A stretch of 36,765 bases of DNA from CAZKYX01 sp964557125 (GCA_964557125.1 CAZKYX010000011.1:1-36765), one strand, 5' to 3'; shown: positions 23,952 through 31,383, counted from the stretch's first letter. The notes: generated from the letters alone by a model not told the origin. Made by a program: numbers and translations.

Positions 23952-24759
23952 AACAAACGCAGTCGATAACACGACTGAAATCGTTGCCGCTCACCTGAAC
24001 AACCTTGAGGATAAGGTTGGTATTGACGGTTCTTCCGATGCGGATTCCCTCGACTACCAACTCAAAAATACGACCGGTGGCCACGATCACGACGGATCTG
24101 ACTCCAAGCTCCTTGGCGCCCTGTACAAGTTCGTTCCTGGTATGGGTATGCTCTGGTACGGAACGATCGCCGCGGTCCCTTCGATGTGGGCCTTTGCTAA
24201 CGGTGCCTCACTCCTCCGCGCTTCTTATACGGAACTTTTCACAAACATTGCAACGATCTGGGGATCGGCTGATGGAACACATTTCAACCTACCTGATCTC
24301 CGCGACAAAGTGGTATTCGGCGCTACTCAAGATGATTCTGGTGTCCCAAAGACGAACGTTACCGGATCTCTTTTGCAGTCTGGTGGCGCGGCAACTGTCG
24401 ATATTTCCCATACTCACGGTGGCGCAACCGGCTCTCACGCTCTGACGGTGGCTGAAATGCCCGCCCACGATCACGATGGCGGTGTCCATAGTCACGCTGT
24501 CACTGATCCTGGCCACGTCCACTCAATGGGTATCACCGATAGCGACCAGGATGGCTCCGGCTCAAACGGAGCAGTCAGTGGTGCCAAAAATACTGGATCA
24601 GCCGTTACTGGAATCTCGATCAACAACTCGGCGGCTATCATCGCTTCTGAGGGCGGTGGCGATGGCCATACCCATACGATCGCTTCAGCCGGGAGCGCTA
24701 CTCAATCAATTCTTCCTCCATTCGTGGCCGCTGTGCCGATTATCTTTACCGGAGTATAG
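23932..24759 (+). CDS. Tail collar/receptor-binding protein
   Basis: A 275-residue protein. The segment GMLWYGTIAAVPSMWAFANG then LPDLRDKVVFGAT (about residues 72-135) is a phage tail-collar domain as in T4 gp12 and microcystin-dependent-protein families. Downstream are many His-x-His motifs (HTH, HDH, HSH, HVH, HTH between about 160 and 250); in T4-type fibres such motifs coordinate metal along the trimer axis. An earlier HDHDGSDSKLLG motif is typical of trimeric fibre N-domains. It probably forms the tail spike or needle that contacts the cell. Confidence 0.8.
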   Translation: MAFPTSKTNAVDNTTEIVAAHLNNLEDKVGIDGSSDADSLDYQLKNTTGGHDHDGSDSKLLGALYKFVPGMGMLWYGTIAAVPSMWAFANGASLLRASYTELFTNIATIWGSADGTHFNLPDLRDKVVFGATQDDSGVPKTNVTGSLLQSGGAATVDISHTHGGATGSHALTVAEMPAHDHDGGVHSHAVTDPGHVHSMGITDSDQDGSGSNGAVSGAKNTGSAVTGISINNSAAIIASEGGGDGHTHTIASAGSATQSILPPFVAAVPIIFTGV

Positions 24760-24761
24760 AT

Positions 24762-25262
24762 ATGAACTGCAATTGTAGCTGTGAGGCCTGCAAACAATGT
24801 ATCGACAAACAGGTGAATCCTGGTATATTGACTCCGCTTTCTCAACGTGATCCACGCTGGCGAGACGTTCAGCTTGGCTTCAGTAACCTCACTATCGGGG
24901 GATACGGCTGCTATCTGACCTCTCTCGCGATGCTAACTGGCAAGACCCCGCCTGAAGTGAATGATATTCTCCGGGCCGCCAAGTGTTTCTTCGGGAAAAA
25001 CTTTGACCTTATCGACAGTACAAAGGCCGCTCAAGCTCTCGGGCTTGGCTTCCTTGGTATCCAGTACGATATCAATAAAGAACCGTCCTGGTACCCAAAC
25101 ATCAAAGAAGTCGATATGTCCCCTGCACCGGGCAAACAGCAGCATTTTGTGGTGCGCTTCAAAGATACCGATGGGAGGAAAAAGATCATTGATCCCTGGA
25201 CCGGTCGAATCCAGGCTATCGGTTATTATCCGTTTGTTTCTTATCGCCTTTTTAGAGTATGA
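24762..25262 (+). CDS. C39-like cysteine peptidase (endolysin candidate)
   Basis: A 166-residue papain-fold enzyme of the Peptidase_C39-like group. Expected active-site residues are all present: Q28 in LSQRDPRW (oxyanion hole), C50 in GGYGCYLTSLAML (nucleophile), H128 in QQHFVVRF and D144 in IIDPWTG. Members of this group occur as phage lysins and as virion peptidases. The N-terminus has an extra Cys cluster (CNCSCEACKQC, residues 3-13), perhaps a metal site. A holin-like gene overlaps its end by 4 nt, which makes lysis the likeliest role. There is no signal peptide. Confidence 0.75.
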   Translation: MNCNCSCEACKQCIDKQVNPGILTPLSQRDPRWRDVQLGFSNLTIGGYGCYLTSLAMLTGKTPPEVNDILRAAKCFFGKNFDLIDSTKAAQALGLGFLGIQYDINKEPSWYPNIKEVDMSPAPGKQQHFVVRFKDTDGRKKIIDPWTGRIQAIGYYPFVSYRLFRV

Positions 25263-25510
25263 AAGATATTCTTATAGAGATTGTCCAGAAGCACATTCCG
25301 TCGTTCCTGAAGACGTATCTTACGGTCTTCATCGGTGGCTGGCTTCTCGGAGTCGAGCTGAACCAGGAAGTATTCTCTCAAGTTTTCTTGATCGCCAATG
25401 CCAAAGTTTCTTTGGTAGCTGGTGTGAGAACTATCTACAAGTTCCTCGATGAAGATGCCTCTCGTGTAGCTGAAGGAAAGTCCGTCGCTCGCGAGTACAT
25501 TGAAAAATAG
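25259..25510 (+). CDS. Holin-like small membrane protein
   Basis: An 83-residue protein with two hydrophobic stretches, about 16-35 (FLKTYLTVFIGGWLLGV) and about 40-58 (VFSQVFLIANAKVSLVAGV), and a charged C-terminal tail, resembling small r1t-type holins. It overlaps the peptidase gene by ATGA and is the last gene before the terminator, the common place for lysis genes. It would make membrane holes that release or trigger the lysin. The second segment is only moderately hydrophobic, so topology is uncertain. Confidence 0.6.
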   Translation: MKDILIEIVQKHIPSFLKTYLTVFIGGWLLGVELNQEVFSQVFLIANAKVSLVAGVRTIYKFLDEDASRVAEGKSVAREYIEK

Positions 25511-25526
25511 AACCGTACACCAAAAG

Positions 25527-25559
25527 AAAAAGACCAGGCTTACGAGCGCTGGTCTTTTT
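25527..25559. terminator. Bidirectional terminator between convergent operons
   Basis: AAAAAGACCAG (25527-25537) pairs with CTGGTCTTTTT (25549-25559), an 11-bp stem with an 11-nt loop. It is followed by a T tract on the + strand and, on the - strand, preceded by A residues that give a T tract there too. It ends the rightward late operon and the leftward operon. The loop contains the stop codon of the leftward gene 25540-25713. Confidence 0.9.
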
Positions 25560-25713
25560 TTGTGATCGGGGTGTTCTTCACTTCGTCTATCATCTTGGCG
25601 AACTCATCATCCATCGTCTTCGGGATTTCTCTTTTGAAGAGGATCAAGATGAAGATGAGTGTCGTGAGGTACCACTGGTACAGATAGACGAGAAAGTACC
25701 TGAAGAATCGCAT
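25540..25713 (-). CDS. 57-aa membrane protein at operon end
   Basis: A 57-residue protein starting at 25713, 1 nt after the stop of the upstream gene. Residues about 4-26 (FRYFLVYLYQWYLTTLIFILILF) form one aromatic-rich membrane segment, followed by a charged tail (KREIPKTMDDEFAKMIDEV). The stop codon lies inside the loop of the terminator, so the coding region runs through half of the hairpin. It faces the holin-like gene convergently. A membrane regulator of lysis or exclusion is possible but unproven. Confidence 0.65.
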   Translation of the reverse strand: MRFFRYFLVYLYQWYLTTLIFILILFKREIPKTMDDEFAKMIDEVKNTPITKKDQRS

Positions 25714-25714
25714 A

Positions 25715-26062
25715 CTAAGCGACCGGATTCTCCTTGGCTTCCATCACGGCATCCTCAATCGAGGAAATGACGCGAGCAGAATTAACTGGGAAGTTGATCT
25801 CTTCTGATCCGGAAAAGAGCTTCTTCGCCAAGTCGAGTTCAGCCTCTTCAAGCTCGATCGTATCAAGCTTCTCCTCCATCGCCTTGATGAACTTGCGCTC
25901 AATGCGACCCCAGGTCCGGAGCATCGAACCGTGCAATCCTTTCGGATTCTTCTGGCTCATTGCGTAGCGGAACCAACCGAACACTACTTCCTGATCCGGC
26001 AACTTGCCAGGATTTTCTGACGGCAACAGATTCAAATCGAGATTCACTTTCATCGTAACCAT
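25715..26062 (-). CDS. Hypothetical helical phage protein
   Basis: A 115-residue protein. Its layout is an N-terminal strand (KVNLDLNLL), then VVFGWFRYAMSQ, a helical basic segment (GSMLRTWGRIERKFIKAM) and an acidic helix with a 'LEEAELDLAKKLF' pattern. Similar small proteins occur in other phages, but no function is known to me. The start could be 26062 or the internal ATG at 26053 (MKVNL). It lies 1 nt before the small membrane gene. Confidence 0.6.
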   Translation of the reverse strand: MVTMKVNLDLNLLPSENPGKLPDQEVVFGWFRYAMSQKNPKGLHGSMLRTWGRIERKFIKAMEEKLDTIELEEAELDLAKKLFSGSEEINFPVNSARVISSIEDAVMEAKENPVA

Positions 26063-26066
26063 AAAC

Positions 26067-26225
26067 TTATTCCTTAGATTTATTACCCTCTGGCTTCTTG
26101 GCGTGGCGCATCATTTCCTCTACCCGCTTCTCAGCCTCTTGCTTGGTCGGGTAGATCTTGGGATAGACCTTATCCGGGTCCGTGTGGGAAGTGATTTGAA
26201 AGCCACCTTCTACTTTCTTAATCAT
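26067..26225 (-). CDS. Small basic protein
   Basis: A 52-residue protein (MIKKVEGGFQITSHTDPDKV ...) with a beta-hairpin-like start, a middle PTKQEAEKRVEEMMRHA helix and a lysine-rich tail. The pattern 'GGFQI.SHTDP.K.YPK.YPTK.EAEKR' resembles small stand-alone proteins seen in bacteria and phages that map onto ribosome-hibernation-sized folds, but I do not recognise a family. I chose ATG 26225, 7 nt after the previous stop; an in-frame ATG at 26249 would overlap that gene. Confidence 0.55.
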   Translation of the reverse strand: MIKKVEGGFQITSHTDPDKVYPKIYPTKQEAEKRVEEMMRHAKKPEGNKSKE

Positions 26226-26232
26226 AGAGCGT

Positions 26233-26817
26233 TTAATTAAACTTGTCAATAAACTCCGGCACCGAAATCAGATTCAGCCACTCTTTCCTATGCTCGACCA
26301 GATTCTCATAGGTAAGATCTTCAGGCTTGATAGTAATGCCCTTCTGCCTCCCGGGCGTGATCACTCCGCATCCGTAGTCCGTTTCCACGACAAACATCTC
26401 AAGAGTCTCAAGATTCCGGTAGTTCATAAATGCCTTCCAGGTATCACCGGTCCATTCTGATTGGATGCGTGGTACCATCTGCATTTCCTTGCTCGTCGGG
26501 TTGCAGTCGTGCATCACAATATACCCGCCAAGATTGAGACAAAGCAACGCGTTCTGGATGTCCTTCTTTACCTGCTCTGATTCGTGGAGGCCATCGATGA
26601 AGACGAGATCAAACTTCTGAGCGCCAGCGTTCATCTTGAAAAACTCATCCGATGTCATTATCATCGTGGCATTGGAAGCGGGATCTGGATCAACGCCTAC
26701 TTTGAAGTCACAAAAGATGCGGTCAAAGTTGTTGGCCGGATTCTGTACCCCGATCTCAAGATAGCTTTTGAACTTCTTGGTCGAGATGATGGTTTGAATG
26801 ATGTCAGTTCGGAACAT
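26233..26817 (-). CDS. Class I SAM methyltransferase (Methyltransf_24-like)
   Basis: A 194-residue enzyme. Motif I is YLEIGVQNPANNFDRI, the acidic ribose-binding strand is FKVGVDPDPAS, and FDLVFIDGLHESEQVKKDI is the characteristic 'D-G-x-H ... V..D' strand and helix of this family. A GGYIVMHDCNP strand follows. Family members act on sugars and small molecules, and this one lies in a run of glycan genes, so O-methylation of a sugar is the likely reaction. The start is the ATG at 26817, overlapping the glycosyltransferase by 14 nt; a longer frame to 26937 is shadow. Confidence 0.8.
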   Translation of the reverse strand: MFRTDIIQTIISTKKFKSYLEIGVQNPANNFDRIFCDFKVGVDPDPASNATMIMTSDEFFKMNAGAQKFDLVFIDGLHESEQVKKDIQNALLCLNLGGYIVMHDCNPTSKEMQMVPRIQSEWTGDTWKAFMNYRNLETLEMFVVETDYGCGVITPGRQKGITIKPEDLTYENLVEHRKEWLNLISVPEFIDKFN

Positions 26818-27442
26818 AGATTTGTGTATGTGGTTTATAGCTAAATCCTTCGAGGAATGGGAATGTTTGATACTTGAATCCGGTCTTGTGGGCCACGTAG
26901 TTGAATGAAAGTTGGTCGCGTCTTGAGTGGCGCTCAACTTCGTTCCACCACAGGTTATTGATAAGGCTATTCTCTTTGCTCAGTCTTCGGACCAGAACGC
27001 CGGTCGCTACCAATCCGGAAATCATATACCCATATTCCTTCACGTACTTGTCAATCTGTTCTGTTATGACGGCTGGGGTATCTTTGTTTCGCTCGATACA
27101 GGCGATGGCTTCGGCGTAGATGTCTTTGCGTCCCGGGTGCTGCATTAAACAGTAATCCTTCTCTTTTATGAACTCATCGAGATCGCGGCTCGGGGTAATG
27201 TTGGCGTCTACCCATACCGAAATATCGTGGAATGGGAGAAAATACTCTGGACCAACAATCTTGATTCTTCGGCAAAGTTTCTCAGGGTGAGGGCGCTCTC
27301 CCGGATCTACCTTCACAATCTCCCAGCTCTCGCTCTTAATGTCTTGGTCGGTGAAACAGATATACCGCCAATCACCAAGAGGATCAACCTCTTCGAGTGT
27401 ATCGTATTTCCCTATGATCGCGGTGTAGAGAATCTTTTTCAT
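26804..27442 (-). CDS. DUF616-like glycosyltransferase
   Basis: A 212-residue protein that fits the DUF616/TOD1-like glycosyltransferase pattern: ILYTAIIGKYDTLEEV at the N-terminus, DWRYICFTDQDIKSESWEI, KLCRRIKIVGPEYFL, and the metal/donor-site strand SVWVDANITP (residues about 89-98). A QHPGRKDIYAEA segment is also family-like. It should transfer a sugar from a nucleotide donor. I chose the ATG at 27442, which overlaps the upstream stop by 4 nt, over an in-frame ATG at 27487. It lies between methyltransferase genes. Confidence 0.75.
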   Translation of the reverse strand: MKKILYTAIIGKYDTLEEVDPLGDWRYICFTDQDIKSESWEIVKVDPGERPHPEKLCRRIKIVGPEYFLPFHDISVWVDANITPSRDLDEFIKEKDYCLMQHPGRKDIYAEAIACIERNKDTPAVITEQIDKYVKEYGYMISGLVATGVLVRRLSKENSLINNLWWNEVERHSRRDQLSFNYVAHKTGFKYQTFPFLEGFSYKPHTQIYVPN

Positions 27443-27957
27443 TTCTTTCGGAGAACGGCGACTTTGCCTATGAATAATTGATCCCATTCGCCGGTAGCCA
27501 GCGCCTCGGACACTACCTGCTTTACGCCAAAATCCTCTCGTTGGTAGTCGTGCATAAAGAGGATACCATCAGACTTAAGAAATGGAGTAAAGGTATCAAA
27601 ATCTTTCTTGACGGTTTCGTAGTAGTGGCCACCATCGATATAGAGGATATCCAATGGCAGTTCCCAGTGGAGATCAGTGGAATCAGCGAGAATCTGAATC
27701 ACATTGGTACCCTTCAGGTACTCGAACACCTCTTTCACTCTGGCAGAATCCCACTCCTTATAGATCCGACCATCACCGAAGAGGCCAAAGCTATCCACAG
27801 TGTAGATATCCCAGCTTGGTTGCAGCTCAGAAAAGTACCGAGCGGAGTGTCCCATTCCGGTACCGATTTCCAAGATGCGTCCCAAGGCAGGAAGCGGCTT
27901 GATATACTTCTCAAACTGGACGGCGGTTTCCTCGCCGACAAATGCGCCTACTTCCAT
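27439..27957 (-). CDS. Class I SAM methyltransferase (Methyltransf_24-like)
   Basis: A 172-residue enzyme with the clearest SAM site of the three methyltransferases: ILEIGTGMGHSARYF (residues about 28-42). The ribose-binding acidic strand is DIYTVDSFG, and the family strand is LDILYIDGGHYYETVKKDF, followed by DGILFMHDYQRED. It is shorter than most members but keeps every motif. Overlaps: 4 nt with the downstream glycosyltransferase, 10 nt with the upstream methyltransferase. Likely modifies a sugar made or transferred by the neighbouring enzymes. Confidence 0.85.
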   Translation of the reverse strand: MEVGAFVGEETAVQFEKYIKPLPALGRILEIGTGMGHSARYFSELQPSWDIYTVDSFGLFGDGRIYKEWDSARVKEVFEYLKGTNVIQILADSTDLHWELPLDILYIDGGHYYETVKKDFDTFTPFLKSDGILFMHDYQREDFGVKQVVSEALATGEWDQLFIGKVAVLRKK

Positions 27958-28442
27958 ATGATCATTTCATTATGATAATTATCCCATTCTGCTTTCAAAT
28001 TGTGTTTGGCAATGAACTCATCGAGAGCCTTCTTGATACCGGTATTGGAGAGAGCGTACCCGCGGTGGACGAGCAACCCACCATCCTTCAGTAGAGGCCA
28101 CCACATTTCCATATCATTCCTAACTGATTCGTAATCGTGAAGCTGATCAAAGTAAAGAAAATCCAGTCTTCCATCAACAGCAGGAATAGCATCAGTCGAT
28201 GATCGCCGAAGCATATTGATCTTGTGCTTCCAGCCTTTTGTCTCAAGGCGGCCGCGGCAGTACCCATACATCTCAGGGTTCACCCAGGTATCAATGAGGT
28301 AAAGCATCTTAATATCGCAGTTGAGCAGGAGTGCTTCAGCGTGGGCGCCGGCGTCAACTCCGATCTCAGCGCCGACAAGATCCCTACCGCGAAGGTAGAC
28401 CTCAAGCATCGTTCCGCGTGGCATAAAATCAGTTTGTTTCAT
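27948..28442 (-). CDS. Class I SAM methyltransferase-like protein
   Basis: A 164-residue protein related in layout to the two downstream methyltransferases. Motif I is GAEIGVDAGAHAEALL, followed by MLYLIDTW (acidic ribose strand) and LDFLYFDQLHDYESVRNDM, where the usual 'IDGxH' is replaced by 'FDQLH' but D and H are kept. GGLLVHRGYA replaces the usual MHD strand. These changes suggest altered substrate choice or reduced activity. It overlaps the deacetylase gene by 14 nt and the next methyltransferase by 10 nt. Confidence 0.75.
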   Translation of the reverse strand: MKQTDFMPRGTMLEVYLRGRDLVGAEIGVDAGAHAEALLLNCDIKMLYLIDTWVNPEMYGYCRGRLETKGWKHKINMLRRSSTDAIPAVDGRLDFLYFDQLHDYESVRNDMEMWWPLLKDGGLLVHRGYALSNTGIKKALDEFIAKHNLKAEWDNYHNEMIIWK

Positions 28443-28947
28443 AGCGTTTTTTGTAGATTTGTAGTGCTGGTTCGAGGAACATCGTATCGGAATCGGCCCA
28501 GTAGTGAAAGTTGATGGACTCTTCTTCTACATCACCATCGACTTTTACATACTGACTGGTACTGACTTTGATGAAAGATGTCCTGAGTCCGAGTCCTTCG
28601 GCGACATCGATATTCTCCTGAGTTACCTTATTCCAAGGTGGGTACCATACCACCGGAGGGATACCGAACAACTCAATGACTTTATTCTTTGCCATACCGA
28701 GTTCATCTCGGAGTTTGTTAGCATCTTTGACAGTGGAATCGGTATGGTCCCAGCAGTGGATTTGCACCTTGATATGCGGGTGAGCCTTGATATAGTCGAT
28801 CAGCTCGGGACTCTTTTCAAGGCCATTGGCAATGACCGCGATAGTATGATCAACGCCGTACTTTATAAAAAGCTCATCGATCAGTTTGAACCGCTTGAGA
28901 TCGGTCGTGAAATTGATGTCGTCGTCTCGAAAGGTGATTGGTTTCAT
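28429..28947 (-). CDS. CE4 polysaccharide deacetylase (NodB-like)
   Basis: A 172-residue enzyme of carbohydrate esterase family 4, which removes acetyl groups from N-acetylated sugars using a divalent metal. Motif 1 is TFRDDDI (D8-D10), motif 2 is the metal pair H64-x3-H68 in VQIHCWDHTD, and motif 3 is VVWYPPWNKV (about residues 99-108). An 'IKAHPHIKVQIH' strand before motif 2 is typical. It is shorter than most members (about 200-250 residues) but keeps the catalytic set. It has no signal peptide, so it would act in the cytoplasm on a precursor. It overlaps the upstream glycosyltransferase by 4 nt. Confidence 0.85.
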   Translation of the reverse strand: MKPITFRDDDINFTTDLKRFKLIDELFIKYGVDHTIAVIANGLEKSPELIDYIKAHPHIKVQIHCWDHTDSTVKDANKLRDELGMAKNKVIELFGIPPVVWYPPWNKVTQENIDVAEGLGLRTSFIKVSTSQYVKVDGDVEEESINFHYWADSDTMFLEPALQIYKKRYETN

Positions 28948-29486
28948 TGGAGGTGTGTTTTATCGTGTTTTTTGCCCATTCGATAGTAGTGGTAGAGATA
29001 GACGCCTTTCATCAGATAGACCTTCTCATCCCAGGCTTCGGCTTTCCGATGGAAGTCGTTGTCTATACCAAGAATACCTTGCTCATTGAACTTCCCGCAA
29101 TGCTCCCAAGAACTCTTCCGGATCAGCATCAGGACGCCACCCATTTGATTCTCGTTACCGATATGGGAATGATCCTCGATCTCATCGTACTGTGTATCAG
29201 CCAGGAGCTTCCCGATCTCTCGGTGGAGGAGCATATCATCAGATTCCCAAGATCCTTTCTGCTGCCAGGAGCAACCAATCCGGCTGGCGTAGGCGGTAAA
29301 GATACCGCACTCCGGATGCTTGGCGATTATGTCTTCGAGCTGCTTGCCAAAGAAAGTAGTCGTGAAATTGGCATCACCATCGATGAAACAGGCAAAGTCA
29401 TTCGCATTCGGAAGGATCGAAAGGAACTGGTTGTAGTACCGGCCGAGATTCTTTTTAGTATCCCAGGGTATGGAGAAGTAGATCAT
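28944..29486 (-). CDS. GT-A fold glycosyltransferase (GT2-like)
   Basis: A 180-residue enzyme. The donor/metal motif D36-x-D38 lies in FACFIDGDANF, and the acceptor-side block is MGGVLMLIRKSSWEHCGKF followed by GIDNDFHRKA (about residues 115-150), as in GT2/GT7/GT27-type domains. H166 in LYHYYRMGKKHD could be the third metal ligand. The N-terminal part is abbreviated compared with a full GT-A domain. It follows the 90-residue protein through a TAA-CT-ATG junction and starts the six-gene glycan run that continues to 26233. Confidence 0.8.
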   Translation of the reverse strand: MIYFSIPWDTKKNLGRYYNQFLSILPNANDFACFIDGDANFTTTFFGKQLEDIIAKHPECGIFTAYASRIGCSWQQKGSWESDDMLLHREIGKLLADTQYDEIEDHSHIGNENQMGGVLMLIRKSSWEHCGKFNEQGILGIDNDFHRKAEAWDEKVYLMKGVYLYHYYRMGKKHDKTHLQ

Positions 29487-29488
29487 AG

Positions 29489-29761
29489 TTAGAACGGAAC
29501 GTCCTCGATCCGTAACTCATTCGGATCGCGCGGTTTATACTGCTGTGGAGTGAGCTTTAATGGTGCTGGCGGCGCTTCAAACTTCGGTGGATCAGCCAGG
29601 GTAGCCATACAGTTTTCAATATCTCCGTAGTCCTGCGCATCAAAGATCTTCTGGGCCACCGGGTCCATCTTATCGACGGCGTTCGTGAGGCTGGTAGCCT
29701 CAATCCGTACCACCTTGTCGCGGCGGCCGAAGAACTTGAATGTGAGGAGATACTTTGGCAT
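29489..29761 (-). CDS. Small hypothetical protein next to GroEL
   Basis: A 90-residue protein. The N-terminal 50 residues look like a beta-alpha domain (KYLLTFKFFGRRDKVVRIEA, SLTNAVDKM); the C-terminal 40 are Pro-rich and polar. The first half is reminiscent of small 'sensor'-type beta domains but no family is certain. It follows GroEL through TAG-CT-ATG, so both are translated together. It is close to GroES in length but shows none of the GroES sequence landmarks (no mobile-loop or IxDRV-type start), so co-chaperonin is unlikely though not excluded. Confidence 0.55.
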   Translation of the reverse strand: MPKYLLTFKFFGRRDKVVRIEATSLTNAVDKMDPVAQKIFDAQDYGDIENCMATLADPPKFEAPPAPLKLTPQQYKPRDPNELRIEDVPF

Positions 29762-29763
29762 AG

Positions 29764-31383
29764 CTATTGTCCGAGTAGATCCTTCTTAATGTCTTCGAGA
29801 TTCAGCTCCCGGCCCGGCTCTTCGACGATGGCTGATTCGACAGTGAGGAGCGTATTGGCGACTGATGTGGCGTTCTCGATCTCTGATACCACCACTCGGG
29901 TAGGATCAATAACCCCAGCCTCGTAGAGATTCTCTACCTTCTCCGTCTCAGCATTGAATCCAAAGGCGGGATCAATACCTTCTTGTGTCACGGCCATCAA
30001 GATACCTTCAACATCTTTGGCTTCGACACCGGTGTTGTGAAGAATCTGAGAGAATGGCTTGCAGCAGGCTTGCTTCAGGATGATGTCACCAACCGTCTGC
30101 CCGAGGAATGTCTGGGCGCGAAGGAGCGCGATACCACCACCAGGGACAATTCCCTCTTTGACGGCGTGTTTCGTAGCGTTGATCGCGTCTTCCAGGCGGT
30201 AGAGTTTTTCTTTTAGCTCCGTCTCGGAAGCGGCGCCTATCTTTACTACGCCGATTCCTTTCTGAAAGCGCTCCAATCGTTCCTGATACTTTGTTTTCTC
30301 GAAATTGTCAGTAGTTTCTGCGAGGGCTGCTTCGATTTCTTTGGTCCGCTGCATAATAGCTACCTCATTACCGCCGCCGAACACAAAGCGACTGAAGTGG
30401 CGGCCGATCGTCGCCTTCTTGGCTTTCCCAAAATCAGCAACGGTGAAGTCGTATAGCTTCATACCCTTGTCGCGCGAGTAGAACCTAGCGCCGAGGAGCG
30501 TAGCCACGTCTTCAAGAACATACTCTTGATTGTCACCGACACCAGGGGCGCGGACCACAACCAAGTTGAAGTGGCCATCAGCCTTTGACTTGAGGACAGC
30601 TTCGAGTGCGGCACCAGAAAGTTCCTGACAGATAAGCACGGCTGCTCCCCAGTTTTCTTTGGCCATCAAGTCTACTACGGAAGCGAGATCTGCCGGTGAC
30701 TGGATTACCATATTGGAAACGACTACCGGGATGTCAGCCAGTGTAGCCTCCATCGTCTGCATATTGGTGGCCATATAGGGAGAGATGAGGCCGCGGTCCA
30801 GCTCAAAACCCTCGACAATCTCCCACGAGTAGCCGAATGCTGAAGACTGTTCCATCGTGACGATAGCATCATTCCCGAGTTCCTTGAAAATCTCCGCGAT
30901 GATCTTGCCGATCTCCTCAGATCCGCTTGAGATAGCGCCGACGCGGGCGATCTCTTCGCTCGTGGTGACTGGCTTGCTCATCTCACGGATGGCATTGACG
31001 ATGACTTTCACTCCGTTCTCAAGCTGGCGCTTCAGGACCATTGGGTTGATTCCACCATCCTTGTCGATAGCCTCCATACCGCGGGCGCAAAGCTCTTGAG
31101 CAATCACGGTACTGGTTGTAGTACCATCGCCGGCCCGCTCATTGGCATTCCAGGCCACAAGCTTGATCAGCTCAGCACCAAGGCTCTCGAACTCATCCTT
31201 GAGGAAGATGTGTCTGGCGATGGTAACTCCGTCATTGGTGATGGTAGGGGCGCCAAAGGCGTTGTGGATAGCAGCATTCCGTCCCTTCGGACCGAGTGTC
31301 ATTTTGACGGTATCAGCTACCTTGTCGATACCCGCTTTGATTGCCTTACGCGCTTCAGCTCCGTGTTTGATGATCTTGGCCAT
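29764..31383 (-). CDS. groEL: Phage-encoded GroEL chaperonin
   Basis: A complete 539-residue group I chaperonin, which folds proteins inside an ATP-driven ring chamber. Motifs: GPKGRN (31-36), TNDGVTIAR (49-57), GDGTTT (85-90, with the catalytic-site D86), GFELDRGLISPY (192-203) at the apical boundary, and LEDAINATKHAVKEG with D399, the ATP-hydrolysis residue, then GGGIALLR. Length matches bacterial GroEL, but the Gly-Gly-Met C-terminal tail is missing. I chose ATG 31383, 7 nt after the upstream stop. No groES is adjacent. It probably folds a virion protein, alone or with host GroES. Confidence 0.97.
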   Translation of the reverse strand: MAKIIKHGAEARKAIKAGIDKVADTVKMTLGPKGRNAAIHNAFGAPTITNDGVTIARHIFLKDEFESLGAELIKLVAWNANERAGDGTTTSTVIAQELCARGMEAIDKDGGINPMVLKRQLENGVKVIVNAIREMSKPVTTSEEIARVGAISSGSEEIGKIIAEIFKELGNDAIVTMEQSSAFGYSWEIVEGFELDRGLISPYMATNMQTMEATLADIPVVVSNMVIQSPADLASVVDLMAKENWGAAVLICQELSGAALEAVLKSKADGHFNLVVVRAPGVGDNQEYVLEDVATLLGARFYSRDKGMKLYDFTVADFGKAKKATIGRHFSRFVFGGGNEVAIMQRTKEIEAALAETTDNFEKTKYQERLERFQKGIGVVKIGAASETELKEKLYRLEDAINATKHAVKEGIVPGGGIALLRAQTFLGQTVGDIILKQACCKPFSQILHNTGVEAKDVEGILMAVTQEGIDPAFGFNAETEKVENLYEAGVIDPTRVVVSEIENATSVANTLLTVESAIVEEPGRELNLEDIKKDLLGQ

